The notes beneath the pieces were generated by a model. The model saw only the letters and a program-made list of their open reading frames with translations. It was not told the DNA's origin and did no database searches. A stretch of DNA of 64,000 bases from Jejuia sp049889775 (GTDB taxonomy: Bacteria > Bacteroidota > Bacteroidia > Flavobacteriales > Flavobacteriaceae), in contig JBMHCT010000018.1 in assembly GCA_049889775.1 (NCBI GenBank), positions 124,001 to 188,000 on the forward strand, in the 5' to 3' direction. Numbering within the stretch: position 1 is the stretch's first letter; each line of letters starts with the position of its first letter. Below are positions 20,001 through 29,613 of the stretch, one piece after another. Made by a program: the position numbers and the translations under genes.

Positions 20001-23000
20001 TCAACAACTGATAATACCGATTTTGGAAGTGTCCTAGCGGTATCCGGAACTTCAACAAGTACATTTATAATCGAGAATCTTGGTACGTTGACCAATCTGT
20101 TATTGACGGCAGGCTCTCCATACGTTTCACTCTCAGGAACGCATGCTGCCGACTTTACAGTTTCAGCCATACCAAGTAATAGTATTGCTGCAAGTGGAAG
20201 TACCATTTTTGAAATCACTTTTGATCCAAGCGCTTTAGGCTTAAGAACGGCAACTGTAACAATCGCCAATAACGATCCAGATGAAGGCTCATATACTTTT
20301 GATATACAGGGAACAGGTATAAGTGGTCCACCAACCTACACTATTTATTATGAAAATTTTGATAACAATGATGGCGGTTGGACCATGACAAATACAGGTT
20401 CTGGTTCTACTTGGGCGTATGGCACAAATGCTAGTGTAGTTGGAGAGTCTAATTACTGGTACACCAACACTTACAATAATTATGCTACCAATACTTCTAC
20501 TTATGTAACGAGTCCAGTAATAGACTTAACTGGATTTTACAACCTAGAATTTTATATAGACATCCGTTATATTACCGATTTTTCTGATGGTGCATTAATT
20601 GAATACACCACAAACGGATCTACATGGAATACCTTAGGAGCCACAGGTTCTGGTACAAACTGGTACGACTCTGCCAGTGTAGCAGCTTTAGGAAGTGTAA
20701 ACGGATGGAGTGGTGATAATAATATAGCACCAACATTTGGAAGAAATAATTTTAGTGCAGCAAGCATAGAATTACCAACTGCTTTAGACAACCAACCAAC
20801 AGTACAATTTAGGGTGTATTTTGCAACCCAAACGGCTAATGGCGATGGCTTTAATTTTGATAATATTTTTATTAAAGGAGATCCTTATACACCATTTGCA
20901 GATCCTTCTTATGCTCCGGGTGGTGTGACAAATAATTTAAAACTTTGGCTAAAGGCTGATTCTGAAGTCGGTACATTAACTGATGGAACAGATATTACAA
21001 CATGGAATGATCAAGCGCAAGATAATAATGCTATTAGTGTTTCATCCAATAGCCCCGTATTTTATGATAATGCAGCAGGTAATATCAATTTTAACCCATA
21101 TATAGATTTTGTTAAGGCCGACCAGGATGTAATGAAAGGAAAAGGTGGCTACTATTCAAAAGATTATTTCATAGTATTAAAAACGGATGGTATTATAGAC
21201 CAACAAGTAGCCAACACTCAAGCTCCGCTTTCGGGAAGATATGCCGAAGAAACCATGCATAGTGATGGTACTGGATTATTTTTTGGAGCTGGTTCAGAGC
21301 GTTTTACTAATTACAACTCCATGGTAAATCACATGATTAGTACAGTACCAGGTTCGCTTACTGCAGGTGTGGCCGATGGAGGTTCATATGGTAGAACCTA
21401 TTCAAGCGCAACAGACTCCTACGATAGTGAAGTTATTGTATTCAATATTAAAAACAATCCAACAGATGATTCTACTGAAATTTATAAGAACGGAATTAGA
21501 ATTGATAATGCTACAGGTCAGACTTCATCTACTTTTGAAACATTGCCTTTCAATGAATTCTTAAATTCTTATTTTGCTTTAGGTAGTGGAAGAATTTCAT
21601 TAAACGGACATCCATTTGATACCTATTTCGATGGAAAAATTAGTGAAGTTTTAAGTTATGCTGAGACTAATTCTACAACAGATCAACATAAAGTTTTATC
21701 TGCATTATGTATAAAATATGGCATTACTTTACATGATACAGGAAGTACTACTGCGGTAAATTTAAATGATAGAGATTATATCGATTCTCAAAATACAGTA
21801 ATTTGGGATACTTCTGTAAACGCGGGTTACAACTACGATGTAGCTGGAATTGGTAGAGATGATGCTTCAGAATTACTTCAAAAACAGTCTAGTAGTTCAA
21901 ACGATGCCACTGATGGTACAGGTTTGATTGAAGGCGTTTTAACTATAGGGTTATCAGATATATATGATACCAATAGTGTAAACGTAAGCACTAATGCCAC
22001 CAACTTTAACGATAGAGAATTTTTAGTTTGGGGTAGCAATGGAGCAGATTTGAATTTAGCGGCCTCAGCCATTAATGTAGATATGAGTGCGGGAATTACC
22101 GGTTTATCTACTCCAGTTTCTTTTGTTGCAATGCAACGTGTTTGGAAAGTTGTTGAAACTGGTGGAGACATTCCTTCTTGTAAAGTAAGAATCCCTCAAA
22201 ATGCCATTAGAAATATTACACCTCCAGGTAATTACTACATGTTCATATCTGATACAGGCGTTTTTGATCCAACAGCAGATTATAGAGTGATGACTCCTGA
22301 TGGCAGTGGAAATCTAGAAACAGATTACAACTTTAACAGTACAAAATTCATTACGTTTGGTTATGCCCCTCAAATTGTTGTGGAACGCTCAGTATACTTT
22401 GATGGTGCTGTTGACTATATAGATATGGAAGATAATTTAGATTTGAATACTACTGAATTTACTATTTCTGCATGGATTAAAAGAGACACAGGTACTGTTA
22501 ATGCATCTATTGTATCAAAAAGAAACGCAGCCAATACTGAAGGTTATGATTTAGCCATAAATGGAGCTGGAAGATTAACGTTTTCATTAAATGGTGGTGC
22601 TGCAACATTAACATCTTCCGTCGCCATTCCCGAAAATATGTGGCATCATGTAGCTGTAATCTATAATAGTGGAAATGCTACATTATATATTGACGGAGTG
22701 CCTGATACAAATGCTACATCATTACCTGCGCCGGTAGCCACATCGCAAAAGTTTTTAGTGGCCGCAGCAGACGGATTCGATCCAAATACCACAAATTTCT
22801 TTGCTGGGAACATTGATGAAGTACGAGTTTGGAACACTGCATTAAGTGAGGATCAGTTGCGCTATATGATGAATCAAGAACTTATGGATGACAGCACATT
22901 GGCACTTGAATATGGTGATGTTATTCCCACTACAATTGCCAAAAACGAAATTAGCAGTATTCCTTGGACGGAATTAGCTGGATATTACCCAATGTCTGTA

Positions 23001-24998
23001 TACACATATACGAATACCGATGACATGTCTGGTAACAGTATTCAAGGTGCTTTAAGAAATTTAAATACAGTGGATTTCCAAACAGCCCCACTACCATATC
23101 AAACGCAGGCTGCTGGTTCTTGGGATGCTGGTGCTACTTGGTTAAACAATACAGTACAACCACTACCAAATTCACTTTCAATTATTGACGGTACTACTTC
23201 AATAGATTGGAATATTGTAGAAATAAATCATGATACATACTTAGGTGCTTCGGCCACAGCCGTTAGAACTAGAGACTGTTCCGTAAAGGCGTTGATTATT
23301 AATAGTGGTGATCTACAAGTTAACGGTGATACAGCAACAAATGATGGTATTGGCTTAACCGTAACACATTACTTAAAACTTGATGGCTCCATAGATTTGG
23401 AAGGTGAATCTCAGCTGATCCAAACGGATAGAAGTGATTTTGACGCTACAAGTACGGGAACTTTAGAACGTAACCAACAAGGTGCTGCAAATACATACAT
23501 TTACAACTATTGGTGTTCACCTGTTTCAACCACAAGTAATGCTAATTACAATGTAGCCAGTGTTTTCAATAATATTAACTTTACTACATCAGGATATAAT
23601 GGCATTGCTTCACCTGTTACATTGGCTGATTACTGGATTTGGAAATACACTAACTTACCAACTAATGACTACTCCCAATGGCAACATTTAAGAAGTACAG
23701 GGTCTATTCAGGTAGGTGAAGGATTTACAATGAAAGGTCCTGGAGTAGGTACGCCATTTCAAGACTATGAATTTTTAGGACAGCCTAATAATGGAGATTT
23801 CAGTCTGCCAATTACCGTAGATAACGACTACTTAATTGGTAACCCATATCCATCTGCTTTAGATGCCGATTTATTTATACTGGATAATTTAAGTGCCGCT
23901 GATGGAGGTACTAATACTTCAAATGTTATTAATGGCGCCCTATATTTTTGGGATCACTTTGCACAAAACACACATATTTTAAGGGAGTATCAAGGTGGCT
24001 ATGCAGTTTACACATTACTTGGAGGAACACTTGCCATATCAAGTGATGCCAGAATTAATGCTACCTATGTTGCAGGTACAAAAAGACCTGAGCGCTACAT
24101 TCCGGTAGGGCAAGGATTCTTCGTGTCTGCGCTAAATGACCCTAGTTTAACAGGTTTATCACAACCAATAACAGGTGGAAATGTACTTATAAAAAACAGT
24201 CAGCGTGTTTTTCAAAAAGAGGTTGTTACAGGAACAAACTCTGGATCTATATTTGTTAAAAGCGGCTCAACTAAAAAGACAGCATCAAGTAACGAGAATA
24301 ATTCATCTGTTGATACAAGGCAGAAAATAAGACTTATGCTTCACTCACCAAAAGGATATTATAGAGAACTTCTTGCTGGTGTAGATAACAATGCATCAAA
24401 TGACTTTGATTTAGGTTATGACGCGGTTCTGATAGAAAATAATGAAGAAGATATGTATTGGGATTTGAACGGTACACCATTATTAATACAAGGTGTTGAT
24501 AATTTTGATACCACTCAAATTTTACCTCTAGAATTAAGAACCTCTAAAGAAGGTGAGGTTACTATAAGTATGACAGAAATACTGAATATACCTTCAAGCC
24601 AAAATATATATCTACATGATAAAACACTTAATACATATCATGATTTAAAACAGGGAGATTTTTCAATCTATCTTTCAGCAGATACGTATAACGACCGATT
24701 TGAAATTACATTCCAAAACGCAAATGCTACATTGGATTTAGAAGAAAATAATACTGCCAATCTTGATATTGTGTATGCAAATGAAAGTAAGAATTTAATC
24801 ATTCAAAATCCACACAACAAAACGATTACCAGTGTGCAGATGTATAATATTGTTGGACAATCTATTGTAAATTTTGATCAGAAAAATGATAAATCTACCA
24901 TTACATATAAAATAGAAAATTTACCATCTGCCATTTATGCAGTGAAAGTACAACTAGAAGATAAAACATGGTATTCTAAAAAAATTATTATTGAGTAA
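17064..24998 (+). CDS. Giant secreted multi-domain T9SS cargo protein (paralogue 2)
   Basis: The protein has 2644 residues with a signal peptide ending near IANSQ (~26). In order it has a MAM/jelly-roll-like domain (~28-185), a GEVED domain (~190-330), three choice-of-anchor-D-like repeats (334-460, 461-587, ~588-715), an inserted beta domain (~716-832), two further repeats (from 833 and 962), a second MAM-like domain (~1091-1275), a LamG-like domain with a flanking region (~1290-1770), a second LamG domain (~1775-1940), the module shared with the two paralogues (from ~2018) and a T9SS sorting domain (~2565-2644: MYNIVGQS, AIYAVKVQ, KKIII). It is probably a surface adhesin or matrix protein; no catalytic motif was found. 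It has its own promoter motif and terminators on both sides. Confidence 0.85.
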   Translation: MKKLNLSLSFYMLLMGILCPLIANSQVTIDSENFNSGNFPFLQWNDGGTNCARRTTGQDSPTGTNSIRLRNGGGTSLMTSNGFDLTPYTSVDISFLYQTSSMENGEYFEVLFYDGLVWNVISTYTSGTDFSNGTSYTQTLSLTSGSPYSFATNSQFQFRTYGNQNNDKVFIDDVIIEGYTGPTYCSSNGNITSDEYIGRVQLNTLDNSSGASATSTGYSDFTGTVAATDLNTNSSYTITITPTWPFGAYSDGYAVWIDYNQDGDFSDAGEQVWTQTPTTATPVSGSFTIPTGALTGNTRMRVSLKWNAIPTECESFTYGEVEDYLVNITSISYPEINIQGNGNNIADGDTTPVATDDTEFGSIANATTSDHTFTIQNTGSGTLNLTGAPDVAISGNAAFSILTQPSASSIASGGGDLTFVVRFAPTVDVTNAQATISIANDDSDENPYTFVVQGSSFTPAPEINIQGNGNNIADGDTTPVGTDDTEFGTIANVTTLDHTFTIQNTGSGTLNLTGAPDVAISGNAAFSILTQPSASSIASGGSDLTFVVRFAPTVDVTNAQATISIANDDSDENPYTFVVQGSSFTPSPEINIQGNGNTIADNDTTPSGTDDTDFGSAVASSGTVTSTFTIQNLGSAALNLTDASPYVTISGTNAADFTLTANPTTPIASSGNTTFSITFAPSAIGLRTATVSIANDDSDENPYTFDIQGTGVAVTYSEVIVTVNWPSYAYENTAQIYQPDGTLITTITSGGASPFSNSYNLGCLEDNPNSPAGTGYYAVLTDSWGDGWNGNGTIDITSGGISVLSFDASGIGSGPSTQYFEVANGGSACAASPEINLVGNTNTILDGDTTPDVSDDTDFGNADVTVGTVAHTFTIENSGAATLILTGASPYITISGANAGDFSVTSIPASSITVGGSTTFEITFNPSATGLRTATISIANNDNDENPYTFNIQGTGTTTIQEINVTGLSNTITSGDVTPSTTDNTDFGSVLAVSGTSTSTFIIENLGTLTNLLLTAGSPYVSLSGTHAADFTVSAIPSNSIAASGSTIFEITFDPSALGLRTATVTIANNDPDEGSYTFDIQGTGISGPPTYTIYYENFDNNDGGWTMTNTGSGSTWAYGTNASVVGESNYWYTNTYNNYATNTSTYVTSPVIDLTGFYNLEFYIDIRYITDFSDGALIEYTTNGSTWNTLGATGSGTNWYDSASVAALGSVNGWSGDNNIAPTFGRNNFSAASIELPTALDNQPTVQFRVYFATQTANGDGFNFDNIFIKGDPYTPFADPSYAPGGVTNNLKLWLKADSEVGTLTDGTDITTWNDQAQDNNAISVSSNSPVFYDNAAGNINFNPYIDFVKADQDVMKGKGGYYSKDYFIVLKTDGIIDQQVANTQAPLSGRYAEETMHSDGTGLFFGAGSERFTNYNSMVNHMISTVPGSLTAGVADGGSYGRTYSSATDSYDSEVIVFNIKNNPTDDSTEIYKNGIRIDNATGQTSSTFETLPFNEFLNSYFALGSGRISLNGHPFDTYFDGKISEVLSYAETNSTTDQHKVLSALCIKYGITLHDTGSTTAVNLNDRDYIDSQNTVIWDTSVNAGYNYDVAGIGRDDASELLQKQSSSSNDATDGTGLIEGVLTIGLSDIYDTNSVNVSTNATNFNDREFLVWGSNGADLNLAASAINVDMSAGITGLSTPVSFVAMQRVWKVVETGGDIPSCKVRIPQNAIRNITPPGNYYMFISDTGVFDPTADYRVMTPDGSGNLETDYNFNSTKFITFGYAPQIVVERSVYFDGAVDYIDMEDNLDLNTTEFTISAWIKRDTGTVNASIVSKRNAANTEGYDLAINGAGRLTFSLNGGAATLTSSVAIPENMWHHVAVIYNSGNATLYIDGVPDTNATSLPAPVATSQKFLVAAADGFDPNTTNFFAGNIDEVRVWNTALSEDQLRYMMNQELMDDSTLALEYGDVIPTTIAKNEISSIPWTELAGYYPMSVYTYTNTDDMSGNSIQGALRNLNTVDFQTAPLPYQTQAAGSWDAGATWLNNTVQPLPNSLSIIDGTTSIDWNIVEINHDTYLGASATAVRTRDCSVKALIINSGDLQVNGDTATNDGIGLTVTHYLKLDGSIDLEGESQLIQTDRSDFDATSTGTLERNQQGAANTYIYNYWCSPVSTTSNANYNVASVFNNINFTTSGYNGIASPVTLADYWIWKYTNLPTNDYSQWQHLRSTGSIQVGEGFTMKGPGVGTPFQDYEFLGQPNNGDFSLPITVDNDYLIGNPYPSALDADLFILDNLSAADGGTNTSNVINGALYFWDHFAQNTHILREYQGGYAVYTLLGGTLAISSDARINATYVAGTKRPERYIPVGQGFFVSALNDPSLTGLSQPITGGNVLIKNSQRVFQKEVVTGTNSGSIFVKSGSTKKTASSNENNSSVDTRQKIRLMLHSPKGYYRELLAGVDNNASNDFDLGYDAVLIENNEEDMYWDLNGTPLLIQGVDNFDTTQILPLELRTSKEGEVTISMTEILNIPSSQNIYLHDKTLNTYHDLKQGDFSIYLSADTYNDRFEITFQNANATLDLEENNTANLDIVYANESKNLIIQNPHNKTITSVQMYNIVGQSIVNFDQKNDKSTITYKIENLPSAIYAVKVQLEDKTWYSKKIIIE
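18063..18824 (+). repeat. Two tandem 381-bp repeats (127 codons) in the giant gene
   Basis: Copies 18063-18443 and 18444-18824 differ at only six amino-acid positions, but many third codon positions differ. A stretch of ~60 bp near the end of each copy (from ~18352 and ~18733) is identical. A third, more divergent copy follows at 18825, and two more start at 19560 and 19947. Confidence 0.9.
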
Positions 24999-25009
24999 TA
25001 AAGAAAATT

Positions 25010-25044
25010 AAGCTAGGAAATTCGTTTTCTAGCTTTTCAAGTTT
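25010..25044 (+). terminator. Intrinsic terminator with TTCG loop after the giant gene
   Basis: AAGCTAGGAAA (25010-25020) and TTTTCTAGCTT (25025-25035) form an 11-bp stem with one G-T pair, closed by a TTCG tetraloop, then TTCAAGTTTT. Confidence 0.8.
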
Positions 25045-25091
25045 TAAAATTACTTATATTTAAAATTTCGTATCACCTAAACCAACCACCC

Positions 25092-28000
25092 TTGATCCCC
25101 TCACGTCTTTCAATTTTTATTAATTTTAATAGGTGTAATTTATGCATCCTTATTGTATATTTTATTACCCATACTGTTTTTGGTCAATTACATGAAACAC
25201 CAAATTGTGGGAATAACTATAGTTTGGTTTGGTCAACCTACCCCACAGCATCAAATGAATACGGCTGGTCGCCAGGGGCAATAACTAGCACTTTTAATAA
25301 TGTGGATAATTCTGGAACTGATATATCCATAAGTTTTGAAGGTGAAACAAGTAAATTTGGGTTTTGGGCGGGACAAACCCCTAAAGTTGGTAGTCAATCT
25401 AGTTACATATTCAAAGGTTTAGATCTATTGACCAATGGATTTGAAAATGAAGGCATTACTTGTAATATTAACTTTAGTAAACCCGTCTATGCTGTATCGT
25501 TCGATATACATCATATTAATTTTTACGATGCAAATGGTGATAAATACATAATTACTGGTGTTAATGGTAAAGGAGAAACTATTTATCCTGAATTTACACA
25601 ATCCCAATATCCGACATATACAACGGATAATTCCACAGGAACAGTTAATGCCGTCGCCAATTTAACATCTGGAGTGAACCCTTTGGTTGCAGTGAATTTT
25701 TCTAGTGATGATCTTATAAAGTCCATAAAAATAGAGTGGTTAGATTGTGATGATTGTTCACCAAATAAGCCACACGCTACAGGAATAGGAAATTTTAGTT
25801 TTTGCATGCCACAAGCTTTAGGATTTGATGGAGTTGATGATTATGTAAGTAGAGATTCTTTTCTTGGAGGTTTACACGAAACCACGATGATGGCTTGGGT
25901 AAAACCCGAAAAAAAATCAAATAAAACCAACATTATTGGACAAGCTAACTGCTACATTTTTATTGATGATAACAAAACATTAAAATCTTTTGTAAAAACT
26001 GAATTAGGTAAAGAAATACAAACTCCTGATTTGGAAAATGCAACTATCAAAGATAATATTTGGAGCCATGTAGCATTAAGTTACAATGGCCACAATGGAA
26101 ATATTTCACTTTATTTAAATGGTGAAGAAATCTGGCATTACAGTTCTGAACGTAAAAACACTTCCCTTTTTAATTCAGAAGATTGGAATGCAGATTATGA
26201 TTTTGAAATTGGAAGACATCCGAAATTACAAAATAATTTCTTTAAAGGGTCAATCAATGAGTGTAGGGTTTACAGTAAGTCCTTGACACAAGATCAATTA
26301 CAACAGCAAATCTATCAAAAAATTGCTTACAGTAATGGCAAAGTCATAGGTGATATTATTCCATTGGAAATACATGAACTTAATTGGAATGATATTCTTC
26401 TTTATTATGAAATGAACCCATCAAATTTGGGCGACACTCAAGATTTATCAAATTATACCACCAACGGAAAACTTCACAATATGGATATTTTTCAAGATTA
26501 TAACGCGCCATTACCATATGCAACAAAATCGACAAGTAGTGGCAGCTGGACAAATCTTGATAATTGGGTTAATGGCGAGTTTTGGGATATAACAAATATG
26601 CCCGACTACGCCATTATAAAGACCAATGGAAATCTTAATATTGAAGAGGATATAAATTTATTGGGTCTTATAGTTAATCATGACAGTTCCGTTAACGTAA
26701 AAAACAATTCGGGATTATTTAGTTCCACTTATTTAAGACTTGATGGAGAATTATATTTGGAGGGTAATTCGCAACTAATTCAGCTAGAAGGGGGTGTACT
26801 AGACCCCAAGAGTTCAGGAATACTTAAAAAAGACATCTACGGTACTGCAGACACATACACATACGACTATTGGTCATCACCCGTGGGAGCTCAAAATTCA
26901 GATGACAACAATCAAAGTTATTCCGTTGATGACATTTTTGAAGAAGTAACTTTTCTGGAAAATGGATATGACGGTTTACCAATTCCTTTAAGTATAGCAG
27001 ACTATTGGATATGGAAATTTTGTAATACAAATAGTGACTATTTCACCTCTTGGCATCAAGTGAGAAGTGCAGGGTTAGTAAATGTTGGGGAAGGCTTTAC
27101 TATGAAAGGCCCTGGGTCTGGAACGGTAAAGGATAAACAGAAATATACCCTAAAAGGAAAACCAAATAATGCTACTGTTACAAGAAACGTAACACTTGGT
27201 AATGATTATTTATTAGGAAACCCATATCCTTCGGCTATAGATGCGGAAAAATTCTTGATGGATAATAAAGAGGTCTCCAGTGGTACAATTTATTTTTGGC
27301 AACACTGGGGCGGTGATTCTCATACAGCTAGCGATTATCAAGGTGGGTATGCGGCCTATTCACTAGCAGGAGAAGTACCAGCTGTTACACTAGGAGATAT
27401 TCAAAATGAAGCGATGTTCAGTAATCTCAATAGTGTTGATAATAAATTCATTCCTCCAGGTAAAGGGTTTTATGTGTCTGCGATGAAAAATGGCTCCATT
27501 GAATTTAACAACTCCCAAAGAGTTTTTCATATTGCCGAAGATACTTCTACTAATGAAAATGCTCCAAGAAAAATTGAATATTCGAAAGAAGAGGATAACA
27601 GATTGAAAATTAGAATACGATTTAACTCGCCAAATAATTTAAACAGGCAACTTTTATTAACCGTTGATGAGAAAACATCACAAGAAGTGGATTGGGGATA
27701 CGACTCAAAAAATATCGATTCTCAAATAGATGATATGTATTGGATGATTGATGATGAAAAATATGTGATTCAAGCTATTAATAATTTGAGTAAAAGCACC
27801 ATAATACCAATAGGAATACATATCAATAAAGCTGGTTTTAATACTGTTTTAATAGACGATGTAGAAAATAAACAGGATGATTTAGACATCTATATTTTTG
27901 ATATTGAACTCAACGAATATCATGATTTATCTAAATCTGAATTCAAAATATTTCTGGATAAAGGAACGTATTTAAATAGATTCGAACTTCGATTTTCAAA

Positions 28001-28277
28001 TAACTCAGCTACTTTAAGCATTATTGAAAATAAAAATGAAGCCTTAACTATTTATTTCTCAAAAACCAGAGGAAGCTTAATTGTAGAAAACATAAATTCC
28101 TTGAAAATAAAAAGCCTAGAAATGTATACTATTCTTGGGCAGTCTTTATTTCAAATTAGGCTAAACACTAATAAAAAAAGTATCCAATATAAAATCCCAA
28201 AAAACATCAGCGGTAATTATATTGTTAAAATAAATACGGATACAGGCAGTAGTTCCAAGAAAATATCAGTTAATTGA
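25092..28277 (+). CDS. Secreted LamG-domain protein with T9SS sorting domain (paralogue 3)
   Basis: The protein has 1061 residues if the TTG at 25092 is the start. No ATG exists in this frame before the signal peptide hydrophobic core (NLCILIVYFITHTVFGQ), so a TTG or other rare start is needed. An N-terminal beta domain (~35-235) precedes a LamG domain (~243-415: FDGVDDYVS, MMAWVKPE, WSHVALSYNG, ECRVYSKSL). The module shared with the other two paralogues starts at ~484 (GSWTNLDNWVNG, RLDGELYLEGNSQLIQ, YDYWSSPVG, GEGFTMKGPGSG, GNPYPSAIDAEKF). The end (~985-1061) is a T9SS sorting domain. Unlike its neighbours it lacks the 23-bp motif; a weak TATATTTA box is at 25055-25062. Surface localisation is expected; the function is unknown. 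Confidence 0.82.
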   Translation: MIPSRLSIFINFNRCNLCILIVYFITHTVFGQLHETPNCGNNYSLVWSTYPTASNEYGWSPGAITSTFNNVDNSGTDISISFEGETSKFGFWAGQTPKVGSQSSYIFKGLDLLTNGFENEGITCNINFSKPVYAVSFDIHHINFYDANGDKYIITGVNGKGETIYPEFTQSQYPTYTTDNSTGTVNAVANLTSGVNPLVAVNFSSDDLIKSIKIEWLDCDDCSPNKPHATGIGNFSFCMPQALGFDGVDDYVSRDSFLGGLHETTMMAWVKPEKKSNKTNIIGQANCYIFIDDNKTLKSFVKTELGKEIQTPDLENATIKDNIWSHVALSYNGHNGNISLYLNGEEIWHYSSERKNTSLFNSEDWNADYDFEIGRHPKLQNNFFKGSINECRVYSKSLTQDQLQQQIYQKIAYSNGKVIGDIIPLEIHELNWNDILLYYEMNPSNLGDTQDLSNYTTNGKLHNMDIFQDYNAPLPYATKSTSSGSWTNLDNWVNGEFWDITNMPDYAIIKTNGNLNIEEDINLLGLIVNHDSSVNVKNNSGLFSSTYLRLDGELYLEGNSQLIQLEGGVLDPKSSGILKKDIYGTADTYTYDYWSSPVGAQNSDDNNQSYSVDDIFEEVTFLENGYDGLPIPLSIADYWIWKFCNTNSDYFTSWHQVRSAGLVNVGEGFTMKGPGSGTVKDKQKYTLKGKPNNATVTRNVTLGNDYLLGNPYPSAIDAEKFLMDNKEVSSGTIYFWQHWGGDSHTASDYQGGYAAYSLAGEVPAVTLGDIQNEAMFSNLNSVDNKFIPPGKGFYVSAMKNGSIEFNNSQRVFHIAEDTSTNENAPRKIEYSKEEDNRLKIRIRFNSPNNLNRQLLLTVDEKTSQEVDWGYDSKNIDSQIDDMYWMIDDEKYVIQAINNLSKSTIIPIGIHINKAGFNTVLIDDVENKQDDLDIYIFDIELNEYHDLSKSEFKIFLDKGTYLNRFELRFSNNSATLSIIENKNEALTIYFSKTRGSLIVENINSLKIKSLEMYTILGQSLFQIRLNTNKKSIQYKIPKNISGNYIVKINTDTGSSSKKISVN

Positions 28278-28291
28278 TTTGTAGAAACAAG

Positions 28292-28317
28292 AAAGCGACC
28301 ACCAAAGTAGTCGCTTT
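28292..28317. terminator. Terminator hairpin between convergent genes
   Basis: AAAGCGAC (28292-28299) pairs with GTCGCTTT (28310-28317), with two further inner pairs after a mismatch. It lies between the ends of paralogue 3 and the TPR gene. T-tracts on either strand are short. Confidence 0.65.
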
Positions 28318-28342
28318 AATATAGTAAGTTTTTTTGTAAACT

Positions 28343-29596
28343 TTAATTCGCAGTGGTCATTGATTCTACCTTAGCCTTCATTTCTTTATATTTAGCCGTT
28401 TCCCCTAAAACACTATAGATATTCATTAAGGTTGAAGCTGCATCAACACTTTTAGGGTTTAACTCAAGAGCCTTAGCTAAATAAGGAATAGCATCCCTAT
28501 ACAATTGTTGGCGTTCCTCCCTAAGTTCATCATATCTTTTATCATCTGCCAAAGACGTACCTAAACCATTCATTTCTTCAATAATGCTTTCTTCCCCAGA
28601 TAAAACCAAGGCAGCGCTATTTATATAGGCATTAATATAATTCGGATCCAGCTCAATTGTTCTTTTATAATATTCCATAGCCTTGTCTGGTTGATCTGAA
28701 TCAGCTGCAATAACTCCAAGATTATATTGCAATTCTGGGTTGTTTGGCTCCTTTTTCGTAGCATCTTCCAAAAGCTCCTTAAATTTTTCGGTATCACCCA
28801 TTTTATAATAAATGTTAGCCTCTGATAAAACTAGATTAATATCGTCTGGATTTTCTTTTTTCGCATCTTGAATAGCTGCAATAGCCTTATCATTGTTACC
28901 TTGAGAAATATGAATTAACGCCACGTTCTTTACAATTTCAGCTCTTTTTGAAGCAGTCTTTTCACTTGTGGGATCTTTATGAGTTTTTCCTTTAACAGAA
29001 AAATCTCTCATCTGTTCACTTGTAAACATTTCCTTTTCTCCGTTTTCAATATTAACAGCATAATACTGGGTTGCAATACCAGTATATCCTACATCTTTCA
29101 ATTTCTGATATAAATCAAGTGCTCTATCATAATCAGGAACATTAACGGCGGTTGCAGCCGCATAGTATAAATAAACAGTATCCTGAGTTCTTAAATTATA
29201 TACTTTCTCAAAATATGCAGAAGCACTACCAAAATCCTTACCTTCATATGCCTTATTCCCTTTTTCCAATAATTTATTTACTACATCAGTTTTCAACTGA
29301 GTTACTTCATCTTTATAAGTACTTTCTGCTTTATTCAAAAAATCCATTGCACTATCAATGTCCTTATTACTTCCTGCTCCATTTGCATACAATGCAACAC
29401 CTTTTAAATAATTGTATTTAGCTAGCAATTTTTCATCTAAAGCACCTAACAATGGTTCTACTAAAGCTAGTGCAGCTTTAGCTTCAGCAAAGTTTGTACT
29501 TTTAATAGCCTTTTCTGCAGCTTTTAACTCTTTCTTCTGTGCAAAAGAAAACGTGCTTATCGAAATAGCTAGTGCTATAATTAGTTGTTTTTTCAT
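28343..29596 (-). CDS. TPR-repeat exported protein
   Basis: The protein has 417 residues with a signal peptide (MKKQLIIALAISISTFSFAQ). The rest is helical with several tetratricopeptide repeats, for example AIAAIQDAKKENPDDINLVL, ELQYNLGVIAADSDQPDKAM and EYYKRTIELDPNYINAYINS. TPRs bind other proteins, so a periplasmic scaffold role is likely. It starts 17 bp after the gyrA stop and is probably cotranscribed; a TPR gene after gyrA is a usual flavobacterial arrangement (from memory). No enzymatic motif is seen. Confidence 0.85.
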   Translation of the reverse strand: MKKQLIIALAISISTFSFAQKKELKAAEKAIKSTNFAEAKAALALVEPLLGALDEKLLAKYNYLKGVALYANGAGSNKDIDSAMDFLNKAESTYKDEVTQLKTDVVNKLLEKGNKAYEGKDFGSASAYFEKVYNLRTQDTVYLYYAAATAVNVPDYDRALDLYQKLKDVGYTGIATQYYAVNIENGEKEMFTSEQMRDFSVKGKTHKDPTSEKTASKRAEIVKNVALIHISQGNNDKAIAAIQDAKKENPDDINLVLSEANIYYKMGDTEKFKELLEDATKKEPNNPELQYNLGVIAADSDQPDKAMEYYKRTIELDPNYINAYINSAALVLSGEESIIEEMNGLGTSLADDKRYDELREERQQLYRDAIPYLAKALELNPKSVDAASTLMNIYSVLGETAKYKEMKAKVESMTTAN

Positions 29597-29613
29597 TTTT
29601 AATTTAATTTGTG

